Origin: Nautilus pompilius
Lineage: Eukaryota; Mollusca; Cephalopoda; Nautilida; Nautilidae
Assembly: GCA_018389105.1 (NCBI GenBank)
Contig: JACATO010000132.1
Location: 2,430,501-2,494,500 of the forward strand
Length of the DNA stretch: 64,000 bases
Direction of reading: 5' to 3'
The translations under genes and the position numbers were made by a program. Positions 1-14,900 of the stretch are shown one piece after another. Each line of letters starts with the position of its first letter. Position 1 is the stretch's first letter. The notes beneath the pieces are model-generated. The model was not told where the DNA came from, ran no database searches, and was given only the letters and a program-made list of their open reading frames with translations.

Positions 1-2644
1 TTGTGTGAGCAGTCACTGTCATGCCGATACACTACAATCTGCCAACATTCCACACCATTTTTTGCAAATATATCAGACTTTAATTCGTTTTCCAACGGGT
101 TAATATGAAATGCTGGTGACACTTGATCAGTTTTTCTTGGAAGGTAACCTTTGGGGTCCAGTATAGCCCAGAAATAAATTATCATCACAACCTTTTCAGC
201 ATGAACTTAAGATTTGAATTTTTTTTTTTGTTTTGAGAAGATTTTTGGTGTTTCTTTTTAGTCTTTTATGATTAGTTCATTTTTCATCACTAGTGATGAG
301 AGAGAAATCTATTTTCTTCATCTAGGAATCTGTCAATAAGCTGCAACAAAATCCATAGACAGGTTGCTTTGTGGTTGTCTTTAGCTTTTGGCACCTACTG
401 AGAGCATACCTTTTAGAAATTTCAACTTGTCACTGATTATTGATAGAACAGTTACTATTTTATCTCTCCACCTACTGATATGTGATTAATTCCTAGTTGT
501 TTATCTACCAGAATCAACTGCTCAACTTAAGTGATATTGACTGGTGGTAAAGCAACAACTTGTTTACAACTTATGTCTGCAAGCTTACTCATGTGATGAT
601 TCATATAATTATTGCCATTGCAGCTTTATTCCTCAAAGGTGTTAACATTTATCGGAGGACAAAAATAAATAACCATGACTAGAAGGGTGCTACATTTTTT
701 TTTTTTTTTATTTGCATCATTATTATTGCCACCTAGTGGTGAAGTCTGGAAAAACTGTTGCTTACTAGTTCTAAGGTGTTCACCAAAATTGCTTTGACAA
801 TAGTTGTGGAATTGTTAATTGAAATGTTCTTGTACAGTTATTTTTTAAAGTCATTTTGTAGTAGTACATCTTGCAGTGTATCATAGTTGTAGATAGCTCT
901 ACATTGAAGGTAGCTGATTATCAGTGGTGGTTAGGTTGGGATTTCTCCACAAACTTTACTTGTATATTTCAGATGATTCTGAGGTTAGTTATGGTCAGTT
1001 TTATTAGGTCCAGTGTTGCACATGCAGTGTGTATTCTTCGTCGTCTAAGCTGTAATTGCATATTCGACAGTGTGACCTGTTGGAACTATTATGCATTTGT
1101 GGATACCATGTCTGGAGCTTCGTGATAACATAAGGATATTATTCCTGCAATAGCTAAAAGGGATTGTTGGTGGACAGCAGCTCTTCTATGCATGCAGAGG
1201 CAAGGCATCTAGTACATTATTCAATACAAAATAATCATTTTCAGTAAGGCATATAAAACTATCACTGGTAGTTTATCAAACCGCAATAAATGGGAAATGA
1301 ATCTACCTTCTTCAGAAGTCTGTTTTATAGAAGTGAGAAATTTTTAAATCAGGAGGAGAAATAATTGGTGGTGACTGATTATTAACGGGGATTTATATTT
1401 ATGTAGTTCTTCTTGCATCTACCAGCAAGCTTATTAATATCACGATGCACATTCACAATACATATATATATAGGTGAATGCGATTATTCATAATTATAGT
1501 AATACTATAATAGACATTCAAATGAAACTTAGCTGGATACAATTAATGATTCTTGAGTGTTGTATTATGCCTGGTTCATAGAAGAAAACTATTGATAAAA
1601 CCAGTCCTTGATGGCCTTTTGCATTTCATCTGATTGGAAACAGCTCTTCATTGCCTTCAAGAGTTCAAAAATGTGAAAATTGCTGGAAGAGTAGTTTGGG
1701 CTCTACAGTGGATATACGAAGATTTACCACTGGCTCTTGCAAAGTGGGCCAGACTGAAGAGACATTATCTTGAAGAATTATTTTCTCAGTAAGTATTCTG
1801 AGTGGTGGTCTTGATAGATGTGCATCAGTGTCGCAATACTGTTGCTGTATGAATTCATTGAGGAATAGTTTGTGAATATCAAAGAAAATGTGACCATCAC
1901 GGGTAATATTTTTGTTTTGAGGTTCTGAGAACACGATTTGTCTCTAGCAGTAATGTTGAACAGTAAGTGCTGCACTGCTCTTTTTCATTGGTAGTGTTCC
2001 TGATTTGTAAACTTTAGACCCATTTATGCATACCACTGTTCATGTGACAGGCACTTTTGTACCAACTGGGCACAGACCTTATATTGGCTATCAGTCTCTG
2101 AAGGCATGATGCATTTGTCCTAGATGAACTTCAGTGTCTAGCCTTTCCAGTAACAGCTTTACTATTACTCCACAGATTTCAAGTGATACCTTTGTCCATG
2201 ATCTGCTCCTTTTTGGATGCATTTATAATCTCACTGTCTTTATGGCTACACTGCTTGTATAACAATCCCACAAACTTAAAGCAGTCCTTGTCTAATAGAT
2301 CTGATGTGTGTGCATCACGACATGCTCACGAGCAATTTATCAGTAAGTTCATTTCAGCAGGTTTCATTTGAACATCCCTTGAGTGTTGTTTTATCTGTAG
2401 GCAGTTTTTCTTTTCTATAGTTCCTGGGTGAAAAGTGAGCCTCGGGAAGACTGCTTGACTATTAAGTACAAATGTAAAATTTTTATTCAAAGCAAATACC
2501 ATTGTAACAAATTTAACAATTTACCTAAAACTCTGAGGAATATGAAAAGTTTCTATAGGAACCATTATAAAATATGTTAATACAAAGTAATTTTTTGAGT
2601 AAGGTCAACTAAAACACCAGAATTTTTTTAAAATTTGTTTGTAG
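1..2644. other. Intronic or upstream DNA of HGS
   Basis: Ends with a splice acceptor (TTGTAG) and so is the 3' part of an intron; the preceding HGS exons are not in it. It is AT-rich with T tracts. The only recognisable content is the mariner remnant near 1.6 kb. Short open frames here (for example 871-1125) have no visible protein family. Confidence 0.6.
1565..1935 (-). pseudogene. Old mariner transposase remnant (3' part)
   Basis: On the minus strand two frames together give LQDN, then PNYSS...NFHIFELLKAM, then SDEMQKAIKDWF. These fit the end of a mariner DDE domain: the second Asp in a DN pair, the PYSPDLAPSDFHLF block, and the SDEEVKxAVxxWL tail. The third catalytic Asp reads Asn here (SNF). 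Frameshifts and stops make it dead. It belongs to a different mariner subfamily from the copies at 15.8 and 42.2 kb. No terminal repeats were found, so the limits are approximate. Confidence 0.6.
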
Positions 2645-2737
2645 GTTCTTGAATCATGTGTGAAGAATTGCAGTTCACTTATTCACCAAGAAATAGCTTC
2701 CAAGGAATTCATGGAGTTTCTTAAAGACCAAGTAAAA
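2645..2737 (+). CDS. HGS: HGS coding exon a (VHS domain)
   Basis: Thirty-one codons starting VLESCVKNC, matching the middle of the Hrs VHS domain. The acceptor is a T-rich tract ending TTGTAG and the donor is AAA|GTAAGT, phase 0 at both ends. By alignment to human Hrs it begins near residue 67, so the exons for the first part of VHS lie upstream of the window; I saw no match to them in 1-2644. Confidence 0.9.
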
Positions 2738-5700
2738 GTAAGTTTTTCATCATTTTCAATTCTAAATATCTTCATGTAGGTCATGTGGAAAGTACATTTA
2801 ACTTTATATTTTCTTTATATGCAAGACTTCTTTGAAAGTATATCTGAATGTGTAAATTAATTTATATTATATTTTTTTTTTAAATTGGGGAATCCAATAA
2901 TCCAGATTATGAAATTTTGGGTGATGGATGGTTGAATGCATAACACATTAGCTTGCCATGACTGAGTGCCTGGGTTCAAATCCTTGGGAGGTTTGGTAAC
3001 CTGTCATGGCATGGTTTCTTGCTTTTGGCACTCTAGTTTTCTTCCACAGCTAACAGGAATGCTGGTATGCAATCGTGTCTGAGTCATGACTTTAAATCGC
3101 TTCCAGTCTACTTCTGCATGAAGCCCAGAAGACTCTGAGAGTGTATGTAGATAATCAGCTTGAACTATATGCACATAAATTAATTTATTAAACAGTTGTT
3201 ACTCTCATTGTGAGAAATAGCAGACATCAATTGAATAATTGAGAAAGGATCATGAAATTTTACTTTGTAGGAAACCTATATATTCAAGAATCTAGCTGCT
3301 TCAAATGTTAATGCTGTTTTTTTTTATGGTAGGACACATCTAATGAGAATTTTATAATTTGTACCCATTATTTGGAAGAGATTTCTTTTTTTAAAATGTA
3401 TTTACTAAATGCTGTTTAACTTATCAAAACAACCATGAACTTGTGCTGAACTGTCTTTTGCTTTGCAACAGTATTTAAACAATAATAATAATGGACTCTT
3501 AAACATAAGGCGTTTTATGAAAAGTTCTGCAGCGAGACTGTAACTTTTACACATTGTGTGAATCATTCATTAATCTCTCAAATTATTACATCTATTCATT
3601 CTACAATCGATTTCAAAAAAATGATTGCTTCCTACTTGGTTTGATATAAAAACCACTACAGATTTTTCTAATTCAGGGTGGGCCACACAAATGTGGCAAG
3701 TTTTTATAGGCCACAATTTTACTCTAACAATTAGCAAGATATTCCAAAAAGTTCTATTTCATTAGGTGCACATAGGTAAAGTCTGGTGGCTAAATATTTG
3801 TCATCTGAAGAGTTCTACATGAGATAGTTAAATCCATCTGCATCTTTTAGTTCAGAAATCATTGTCTCGCATTTCAACAAAATTAGCAGGCTTTTCCATT
3901 TTCCAAAAATGGCAATTTGACTACCCCTTGGTGAGCACATGACACTTGTCACTCATTTAAAGGTTAAAATTCAGTGCATTGTTGTTGGTTATTGTCTGTC
4001 AAATGCTGTAGTAATTGAATTTTGTAAGTAGATTCCTTAATATCATATTTAACAGGCATCTTAAACTTGTCTTTGATGCCTGTTTCATAGTACTTGCTGC
4101 ATGTTGATTGTGAAGTTCAAACATTTTGTGGATGATCTAAATGTCTAAAATTTCAAATTTTTTATTTTTATTTTTTTACACTTGACTGAGTTGTGTTGTA
4201 TGGTTAGATGATTTAAATCTGTGGAATGCAATTCTGAAGGCATGCTGGTCATCATTTGCACCATTTTTCACAGCAAAGATAGCAAGAGTAAAATGTATTA
4301 CTTTTTCTAAAAAATAAACTATTAATTTTTGTCATTTACAGTAAGATTCTTATAAGCATTTCCAACTTGGCACATTTTCATGGTCCACTTTGTATTAGTT
4401 CTAACACCTTCTGTGTCAGATGGTGTTTATTTAGAAAGTGCAAATGTTTTTGATGTCACCTTACCACCCATTAAGATTTTTAATTGTGGGTATTGCTGAC
4501 TAGTATTCCCTGACATGTTTACTCATTGATGAATCAGTTACAAGACTCATTATCCTAATTTTTTAAAGTGAAATAAAATAGTTATAATTAGTGTTGTTGT
4601 TTTTTTCAGTATTTAGCTACCATAATCTGAAGTTCTAGAGCTGGTACTTGATAAGAAAACTTTTCTTAATAGTAAATGCAATTTTTTAATTAAACTATTT
4701 TCCAAGGGAAGAATAATTAAACAAGATAATTGACATTGATTTTTGAGAACCTCTCAATATTGCTATCACAAAAGCTTGGAAATTTTTAGCAATTTTGAAA
4801 CAAATGTCATTTTTTTAAAATCACATGTCAGACTTGTTTTTCCTCAACTTTTCAGACAAGAGCTCAGCCAGCAAAGGATAAAATTTTGGAACTGATTCAG
4901 GTGTGGTCCCATGCTTTTCGTAATGAGCCTAGCTACAAGGCAGTTCAGGATACATTTCATTTGATGAAAATGGAAGGTAAGTTGCAGTTTAAAAAAATTT
5001 TTTAACTTTTTTGTAAGTATTTTGAAAAAAATTATTATATAATTTTGATTTTAAGTAGCAATATGTGTAGAGATTTTACAGAAACTGAATATAGTTTCCA
5101 AGTTGAACTAACTACATTCCTGTTGATCACTTGTTCAATAGAATTTAAAATATACACCTTGATATTTTAACAAGCACTAACAGTGCATGAAAGCTAGCAA
5201 AATGGTATTGCATATAAATACAACAAAATAAATGATAATGTTCACATCTGAATCTGTTGCATAATACTAGATTTTTAACAAATCAGTATATGTGGCCACA
5301 TCTTTACTGCATGAAGTCTATAACTCATAGACTAGGATATACACTTTATAAAGTTAGTCAGTCTTACTGAAGAAAAATGTCTTGGTTCCTTCTATAGGCA
5401 GATGAGACGAGTAATTCAGAAGCAGTCGGCATGCAGTTAAAATTCCGCTGTAAACTTAACATGGTTTATTCAATACAAGTCATTCACAGATTTCAGACAC
5501 ACCTCGTATGTATTCGTTTGGGATTTAGAATATCTCTTGCTTTATATAGAATTATTTTTTCTCAGTTTGAGGACCGTAATGCAGACATTTCTGGAATAAT
5601 GGTGTAATCTAACATTAAAGGAACAGGAAATGAAGCACTTGAAAAATGGTCAGAGAAGTAACTCTAACAGGTTGCTACATAATTGTATCCTAGGTGAAGG

Positions 5701-5934
5701 AATATTCCAGAATTGTGGCGGTGCCATGTCTGGTGTAACATAAACTGGCATAGAAAAAACTATATGTGGCTGTCCATTCAAACACAATGGTGTTACTTTA
5801 CTGTTAAAAAAAAAGAAAAAACTGTAGCAGCAGCAGAATGCTGTCTACAAACCACAGGTTGATTATGAAAATTAATCTTCATACTAGCCTATACTACAAT
5901 GATTCATTGACTCTTTGCTTTAAAATTAGGTAAG

Positions 5935-5971
<37 letters not shown>

Positions 5972-8900
5972 ACTTAATTTACCACTATTCAATGCATCAT
6001 GTTTATACTTTTTATGCTTTAAAGATTCTGCCTTTTTAATTGATTCAAAAGGTTCCTTGATTGAAATAAATTGCGACTAAACTGAGTTCTTTGATTACTA
6101 ATTGGCATCCTTGGTTAAGCAAAAATGATTTTCTAGCATGCGTTATTCATTGATTTCATGCAAAATATAACTAGATGTATTTGAAATGAATAATTCCCAT
6201 ATTTCAAGTTTGCTTATGGCATTTATCTGGCCCACCATCCACTAATTAATACGCTATCCGGCCCACAGAGGCAAAAAGGTTGCCAACCCCTGTACTATAT
6301 CCTTCTGGCAGGTTTTTTTTTTTTTTTTTTTGAGGCTTTCTTTAGACCTTTATATATTTCAGTACAGTTCATACTGCATTCCAGCTGTCTGATTTAGTGA
6401 ATCATGCCTTTATTTTTGCATAATTCTGTTTCAGAAAGTCATTTTCCGAGATATTGGACTATATAAAATCTGGTATTTCTGTGGTAAAAAGAATCACTGC
6501 TCTTCACAGTGCCCCTTAGCATATGTTTCACTAGCAGTAGTTTCCATTTTGATCTCGATTATTTGGTCATAAATATCTGGCTGTTTAGATCTCTAGATTA
6601 TTACCGCTCTGAGCAAAAGCATAATATTTTACAAGGACAGCAACAAGTATTAGCCAGCTGCACACTTTTCAAAAAATACTTGTTATTAGATCTTTTACAC
6701 ATTCATCAAATTAAAAAAGTACTAAACTTTTTTTAAATTAGAATTTTTGAAAAAATTGTCAATTGCTTGCCATTTTCTTTTTTTATATCATTTGCTACAG
6801 AACTGCAACGTAGTAAATACTGCCCAGTAGTCAATTCACAAGATATTTGCTAATTAAATTGCTGTAAATAAATATTTTTAGTTAATTTATCTATAACAAA
6901 ACTATTTTGTCACAAAGTGCCCATTTCTACAAATATCATGTTTATAAGGACATTGAAAATGAGTAAAAGCTTCAAAACCACGAAAATCAATTATCCAGTT
7001 ATATTGATAACATGATGTTTTTCCAGATAAATAGTCTGGGTAATGAAAGTTGGAATGTATATTATGGAATTGTCTAAACCTCAACAAATTCCATTTGAGA
7101 AAACTGTTTTGTCAAAGACTATACTAGAATGTAATAATGATGATAATCTATTTCCTACTGACAGTGGTAATTTGGAAGGACTGATTAACAATTATTCCAT
7201 TTGAATCAGAATTGTTGGAAAATAAAACAGGTAACTGACATTAACAGCCGATACAAATGTGAAATAATCCAGTTTAAATTTATGTGCATAGCTCAACTTG
7301 CATGAAGCACTGAACAAACTTGTGAAAGCTAAAAATAAGATACAAATAAACTTTATAGCAGAACTTTTGTGAACTAAAAAAAAAATAATTAAAGATTTGA
7401 TGATTCCATTTGTAGCTATTTACTTTCAGTTTCTGATCATTAGGGTGCAACAAGGGAACTCTGACAAATGGCCCACTTTTTTTCTAACCATAGCTGCATG
7501 CAAAATATTCTGGTGGACTTTAAGTTTTTAATTAACATGTTAATGATATTTGGTTATTTCGTTTTTCTTATTTACTTTTTTAGGATATAGTTTTCCAGCT
7601 TTAAAAGAAGCTGATGCTATGTTTGTGGCAGAAAAAGCTCCTGAATGGAAAGATGGTGAATGTTGTACACGTTGCAGGGTTGCTTTTGGTATGGTACAAA
7701 GAAAAGTAAGATTAAGAATTAAACTTTAACATAATTTGTAGAAAATTAAAGGAAATTTCTTTTAAAGTTTTTTTTTTCTTAAAGTAAAAAGCAAAACTAT
7801 TTTGAATGTTAAAATTTTTTTTCAGAAATTGTGATACCATATAAAAATAGTAGTATCAAAATTTGAGATTTTTATGAATCAAGATCCTAGAAAAATTGAA
7901 GTAAAAAATAAACACTTGATATTTTTATTTTTCATTTTACACTTGGTAATTTTTAAAAAAAATAACTTATATAAGGATTTAATGAAATGAGAAGGAAAAA
8001 TGCTGTTGATTTTGATGTTTATGAATTTCTGCAAATTTTATTTTTATAATCTTGACTTTTTCATTGTGCTTATATTGCATATGTAACAATTAGAAATAAA
8101 CAGAAATCAAAAAGCAGTGTGCAAAATTATCATTAAATAGAAATATTTTTTACACTTTCGACAATTTAAACAAAATGGAACATTCAAATTCTTTTGTAGA
8201 CTCTTTTGTTTTTGCACTCCATGCAGCTTTGCATTTGTCTATTTTTTTAATACTCAAGGGAAACTATGCATATGAAACAGGAATTTCTAAAGTTAATTTG
8301 AAAATAAAGATATGAAGACATTACATTACTAAAAAATGCCATGTTTCTTAATAACCAAAAACCATTGAGTTAGCTATGGAGGGAGCGAGAAAAATTGTTT
8401 TTTTTGTTAAACACTAAGAATATTTTTTTTTTTTTTTTTTGAAATCTCCCAGGAATATTTGAGTCCTTGACCCGAATATGACCAAACCGACAGGTTGTCC
8501 ATGGCCTAGTAGCCCTGGTCTAGTTTTGGTTTTGTAATTAAATATTTGATTGAAATAAGGAATACAAGCTTTTTAATTTCTACTTTTAAACAATGCTTTT
8601 TTAGAGTCATTTGGTAAATCAGGTGCACTATGTTTGCTGTGTTCATTGTGATGTAAATTTCTGAGTTTAATAAGATAAAATCTGACATGGTATATGGAGG
8701 GTTAAGTAAAAAATCATGGTATTGACATAATACACATCCTCATTCTCACTTGTTGATTGCAATAAATCACCATAATTAGATCATAAGCCCTTCAAAAGTT
8801 GACCACTTAAATTGCTATTTTTCCTGCTGCTTACTCTATCATGCTAATCACTACTGGTGTATGTCCTCGGTGTTTCTCTCTGATGTTCTATCATTGTTGC

Positions 8901-11900
8901 TTTGGATTTTCATATCATTTGCTATATTAATCTGTTTTTTTAGGTACAAGAATTTCTGTTGTGGTATATAGTGAATTATTATACCATCTTTTTAATATGC
9001 TTGTTGCACTAACTTTTTGGATACTTCTGTTACTGTTTTAGTCAGCTTTTCTATGCCTCCCGCCACTGTTAATCTGTGAAGGCTTTAACTATAAATGGCT
9101 TGCACTACAAGTACTTTTTGCTAAACTATTAAAAAAAAAGAAAACTTGCTTTCTAGCAGATTTCTTTTTTTCAGCTTATTTTGGCTACTCTTATTGAGAC
9201 ATTGAAGAAAAAAATTGCATTAGCTTTTCTCCAGTTTCTAAATTTGATCTTTATTTAAATCCTCCCATTGCTAGATATTCAGATAAAACTTAGTTTTATT
9301 TACTTTAAGAATGCTGATTTCAGGTTTTCTATGCACTAGTGATCATTGGATTGGTTTTGGTTCATGTGTTTCAAAGAGTTTTTCGACAGGGAAATCCACA
9401 AACTAGTAGTACTATTTCTTGAAGTTGAGACAAATGAGCTTTGATGCTTTACTGTCTCTTTTGTATAATGTCAGGAAAATTGCATTTGCATTCTTTGTTT
9501 TCATAAACTTTCAGATATTTTCTTTACTTTTTTTTTTCTAGCATCACTGTCGTAATTGTGGTGAGGTTTTCTGCAATAAGTGCTCATCTAAAAACTGCAC
9601 TATTCCACGATTTGGTATTGAAAGAGAAGTTAGAGTATGTGATGCCTGCCATGACAAACTCAAGTAAGAACATTTGTTTTTAAATTATTATTTAATAAAG
9701 AATAAATTTTGTATTAAGATGTTAGCATAATAGAAGAAAGCAAACACATACTTAAACAAACAGTTTAATTGCTAAATCGTATCTACTGTCAATAACTAAA
9801 ATAATGGTTACCCAAACTATCAACAAAAAAAAGAGTGGGGTTCTAAATTTAATTTAAGATGAGTCATTTCCAAAATTAAAATTACCAAGAGAACCCGAAA
9901 TATGCTGCTATTTTCTCTATCTGGTATTAGTTACATGTTTGAAATATTAAAATACTTCATAAAGTGCATGTATAATGTACTTGTTTCAAAAAATCTTTTA
10001 GTGATTAAAAAAAAAACTTGGTTGGGGAAAGGCATATTAGCTTGAACTTGACAAGTTTTACCCATACAATTTTTCAAACTTGTTTCTCAATTCCAAATTT
10101 AAAAAAGTAGTTAGCTTTAAATTTTGATGAAGATCAGAATTTATGCAGTTATTCACCTAATAATGACTTTAATATGAATCAAAACCTTTTTTTAAACAAT
10201 AAGTACAAAAGAAATTATAAATTTCTTATGTTAAACAAAAAACAAACAAACTAAAAGTTCAACAAACTTTGGTGGTTGTTTTAGTATTTGGTAAAATTCT
10301 TACATTTAGTATATATCATCAATCACTTTTAATTTGATACAATTTTGTAAGAATGCTCATTAACACTTGCTTACCAGATTGCATGACAATAAGACAATGC
10401 TGAAAACTAAGGCCAGATAGTATTTCGATCTCTTGAACACCAACTGTAGGCAACAGGTGGGTATTCCAGATGGATATATATATATATAAACACCCTTCAA
10501 TACCAGACCTGTTTTATCCCATACTAAATACCCATCCATGTCATTGCTCCAAATCTTCCAATGTTTTCTAGTGTAAGCGTCCAGATGTGAACTGGTAATA
10601 GTTTCTGCAAGTTGCTTTATGCATTCATCATAACTTTGTCAATAATCTAGTATGCCCATGTTTATTCTGCAGTTGTTGTATGGTGTTGATTTAGTTATTT
10701 TTTTATGCTGCAACTGACAGAACAACCTGTTGCATGTAGTTGCTAAATTGTGATATGCAATGGCTAAACTTTTCTCTTTTAAAAAAAAAAAAACATTTGA
10801 TGCACAGCAGCTTTGAACAGCAAAAGATCAGTTGAAGTAAGGCATGACTGACCAGATTATGATCAGCCTTTTATTTAGTCCTATATCTTAGCTAACATGT
10901 TGCCAGCATCATACGTTACTCATTTCTGGAGACTGTCAGGATGGTAGTTGGCACTATGATTGCTGTTTTGAAAGCTGCAGTCTAATACCAATCTTTTCTA
11001 AATTGGTATAGTCTATGGATGCTACCAGGGTATGTGATCAAAGGGTCTGTACACTTCATTCTTTAAACCCAACAAAATAAAATTAGCAACTCATTTTGGT
11101 TTTCTTGATAGGAATGCTTTGTGCACATTTTGGTACATACAGAGTGATTGTAAAATAGCCAGAGTTCTTAAAATATTCTTAGCAAGAAGACAGGAAAATT
11201 CACCAGATAAACAGTCAAGAAAAAAAACAAAATGTTTTCTATTATAGAATACTTTGCTGCAATTGCAAATTCCTTTTCAGACATTTATGAGTACAAAAGG
11301 TATACTTGTTCTTAATACTATACTGTAACAAAATGTAGGTTTCCTTGTTCTTAAATCATTTACTTTAGTTTTTTTTTTTTTTTTTAATATATAGACCTGG
11401 AGAAAAAAAAGGAGATAATGATGGCCTACCTTCAGAATATTTGTCAAGTCCTCTCTCCAAACAATCGCAGGTTTGTAAGTTGAGTTATATGCATTGTAAG
11501 ACACCATAATCTATATACACTGGAGCATAAAAAGTCATGCAAGCTTGGGACCTAGACTTGCTCAGATTTAATCTAAACATTTCTATGCACATGTATTTTT
11601 TTAAAAAAAAATTAGATATTTAATTATTAAAGTGCGTAAAGAGTAACAACAGTTCTTGCCTCGCTTCCATAGTGACAGCGTTAAAATCATTAATGAAGTG
11701 AAGACTTATTGGATTGATGGGCTGATGTTCGGTTGAAGTATCATCCATAAATGAAATTTGCTGTTTATTTAATTGTGCTCATCTTTCCAGGGCATTTCAC
11801 ATAGATTGCATCGTGTGGATTCTCTTGCACTGAGAAGGAATTACCCCTGACTTATTGTAAAACTGACATGCTTTCCTGTCTTTGTTTGCCTACATCTGGC

Positions 11901-14900
11901 CCAATTATCTGTGCTTACAGTTTTTGATAAAGCACAGTCCATAATTTGGAGTTCTTGGACTTTGGTAGTTTGGATTTTTAACACTTTACTGTAACTATAT
12001 ATACACTAGTACAGTTAGCCAACCAACAAAAAATACTTCCAGAATGGTTCATTTTGTTTACTAGATGATCACCAAGAACTCTTCACGTAACACAACTTTT
12101 ATTAAAGAACTGAAATTTCTTTCATCATAGCAAGAGTTTGCAGTTCTTGGAGGTAGATAACACATCTTCATAGAACATCCCAAACATTCTCAGTAAACAA
12201 TCTGGTCATATCATACAGTTATAGTTTAGTCTTGAAAATATTAGTCACTTAAGCATACCATGTATGGACAAGCATTATCATCTGTTAAAATGAAGTTTTT
12301 TCCAACTGCAATCCATTATCTTGTTTCTATACCTCATTTCAGTCAGTGTACCTCCCTCAAATGTACAGGTCTGTATGCCACTCAATGGAATTCTTGCTCA
12401 TGTCATCACCACTGTAATGATTTTAAGTTCTGCTTTACCAGGCCAAAAATGATACATAGTAATCATCTGTTGAGGTTGTGACCTTGTGGTTGTCCTTGAA
12501 CTGGTTCTCAGCAATCTATTATCTTGAAATTGTTTACATAGATGAGAAACCATACCTTTTTTTAAATGGTAAAACTAATTGCATGTTTCTATTGGAATTT
12601 ATTTACATGTTTTTCTGAAAACATGACATGAAGAGTTTTAAACATTTGGTGAATAAAACTTTAACCACTTTAGATCTTTTTTTTTTTTAACTTTTTGAAA
12701 TCAGTATAAGCTATATATATATATATCTTTAAAAATATTGCTTAGATTATCTAATTCTGCAGAATGTTTTTTGCTTTAAAACCAATTACTCAAGCCATTT
12801 CCAATTTTACAATAAAGACAAAAACATTTTTCAAAATATTGTATTCAATTCTAAGATGTGAATTTCTTAAATGAAAAAGTAGCTAGTCTGAATTTACACT
12901 CCTTATTCAATGCAACAAAGCACGCAGGTGTTGTTGTACAACCCAGAAGGGAATGAGTTATCTTTTCTCTGCAGTGGTTTTTCTCCCCTCACTTCCAGTT
13001 TTTTTGTCTGTTTGTATGTCAGGCTAGTTTATCATTTCTCTTTCTGTTCATTTTTTTTTTGGTTACTTACCATGGCAGACAAATGATTTCAAAAATAAAT
13101 TAAAGGATTTGTTTCATTGAAGAAAAATGGGTAATTCATTGAAGTGAATATATGACATTGGTGGAAGAAAGACTGGTTGTTCTACAGACAAGTTTATATG
13201 ACCCACCCCCCCCCCCCCACCAAAAAAAAATGGGAGATGCAGAAAACTCATTTTGGATATTTATTCATGATTAACATCTGGTAGTAAAGCTGTTACTATT
13301 GAAATTCTCTTATTTCAGGAGTTCTGATGATATGTGATATTTCATAAAGTAAATTTTAGGCAATAAATTGACGGATCAAAATGGCTCATGCTGAAAAGCA
13401 TTTGTATGTCAGCATCGGCCAACCAACAGATTTATTCTGAAGTTTTGATCCAATTCCAGTGAAACAGTTTTAACATCTTTACCAAGTTGTCCCATCAGCT
13501 ATTATTAATGTGGAACAAACACTAATGTTCTTTTATGCTCCCAAACATGATAATCACAAAGGACCACCTCATGTGCTAATCCATAAATAATGTTTGATAA
13601 TGTGATGTACTGCAGACAATTTTAAGAGAAAAAAACCAAAGAATAAATTTTTTGAAAGACATTATAGTAGCAGCAAATGAAAAAAATCATTGGATGAATG
13701 ATGACCTTAGGCAGGTCTGTGGTAGTATCATAGTCTTAAATATCCTATTTTTATTTAAAATTTCATGCTGTTGCTTTGTTTTTAAATGTTAACCTTACAG
13801 ATGAAATGAAGTCACTGCATGACCATTTGACTGATATTCTTGTTTTTCTATGTGGGATAACTTTATATCTGCATCCTTTAGATATCTACCATTAAGTCGG
13901 TCATTGAAAATAAGGGCATACTCAGTGGATGAACAATGAGGGATGTGAACTCCTACCAATGGTGAAAATTAGGTGTGCATCACTGATAGCAAAACGAGTT
14001 AAAGATGCTTAGAATTTTGTATAGTCTGAAGCATAAAACATCTCTTAGGTGAAACAGGGCTATTGTATTAATCGACCAACAATAAGGAAGTGTCTGATTC
14101 AGAAGATGATATTATTGAAAATGTATAATGTACTTTTTTAGCCTGCATGAAACAATTTTTAAAAGAAAAATAGGAGGGTGCCTTACAATTGAATTAATAT
14201 GGTGGTATAAAATGAAAAATAATGCTTATCATGTTTGACCAAAATTTAATCTTAGTAATATATACAAATTGTGTAGAATTAAAAAAAGAAATTGATTTTA
14301 ATTATTTTGCTAAATAATGGAATAATACATACAAGGCTCACTCTACTAATCTGTATACTAGACATCCGATATTACAAGCACCTGTAACATCAGAATGGAG
14401 CCAGGTTCTCTTTTCTTGTATGTACTTATTGTGCTTTGTTTTGTTTAGGTGCCTCCCGCTAAATCAGAGCAGGATATCCAGGAGGAAGAGGAATTGCAGC
14501 TTGCCTTGGCTTTGTCTAAAAGTGAGCATGAGACTAAAGAAAAAGAGGTTTGTGAAGACATTTCAGATTTTAACTTCTGTATTTACCCACCAAAAATATA
14601 GTTAATAATTGATGTTCATTTGAAAAAAAATTACTATAGAAATAAGTAATCATGATTAATGCCTTGACATGATCAAAAACAGTAATTGAAACTAACTTAA
14701 TATAAACTATTATGCTATATTTTTTCATTTGCTTTTACAGTTTTTATTGCTGTTTACGAACATTATTTTAACAATAACAATCAGTTTCTTTTATTAAGTA
14801 AATGTCTTGCATTTTCCCTTTTATACTTTGCATATTGTTAATGTGTCCACAAACATCATTAAGTCAAAATAAAGAAAAGGACTTGGAGAGTATGTATAAA

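Larger units (their letters stand above)
4977..7583 (+). other. HGS intron b-c
   Basis: GTAAGT...TTAG intron. It holds the hAT terminal fragment (about 5895-6292); the rest is AT-rich without recognised content. Confidence 0.8.

Noticed and set aside
13206-13218. C run as a regulatory i-motif or telomere-like signal
   Set aside because: A single homopolymer followed by A run; no repeated unit.
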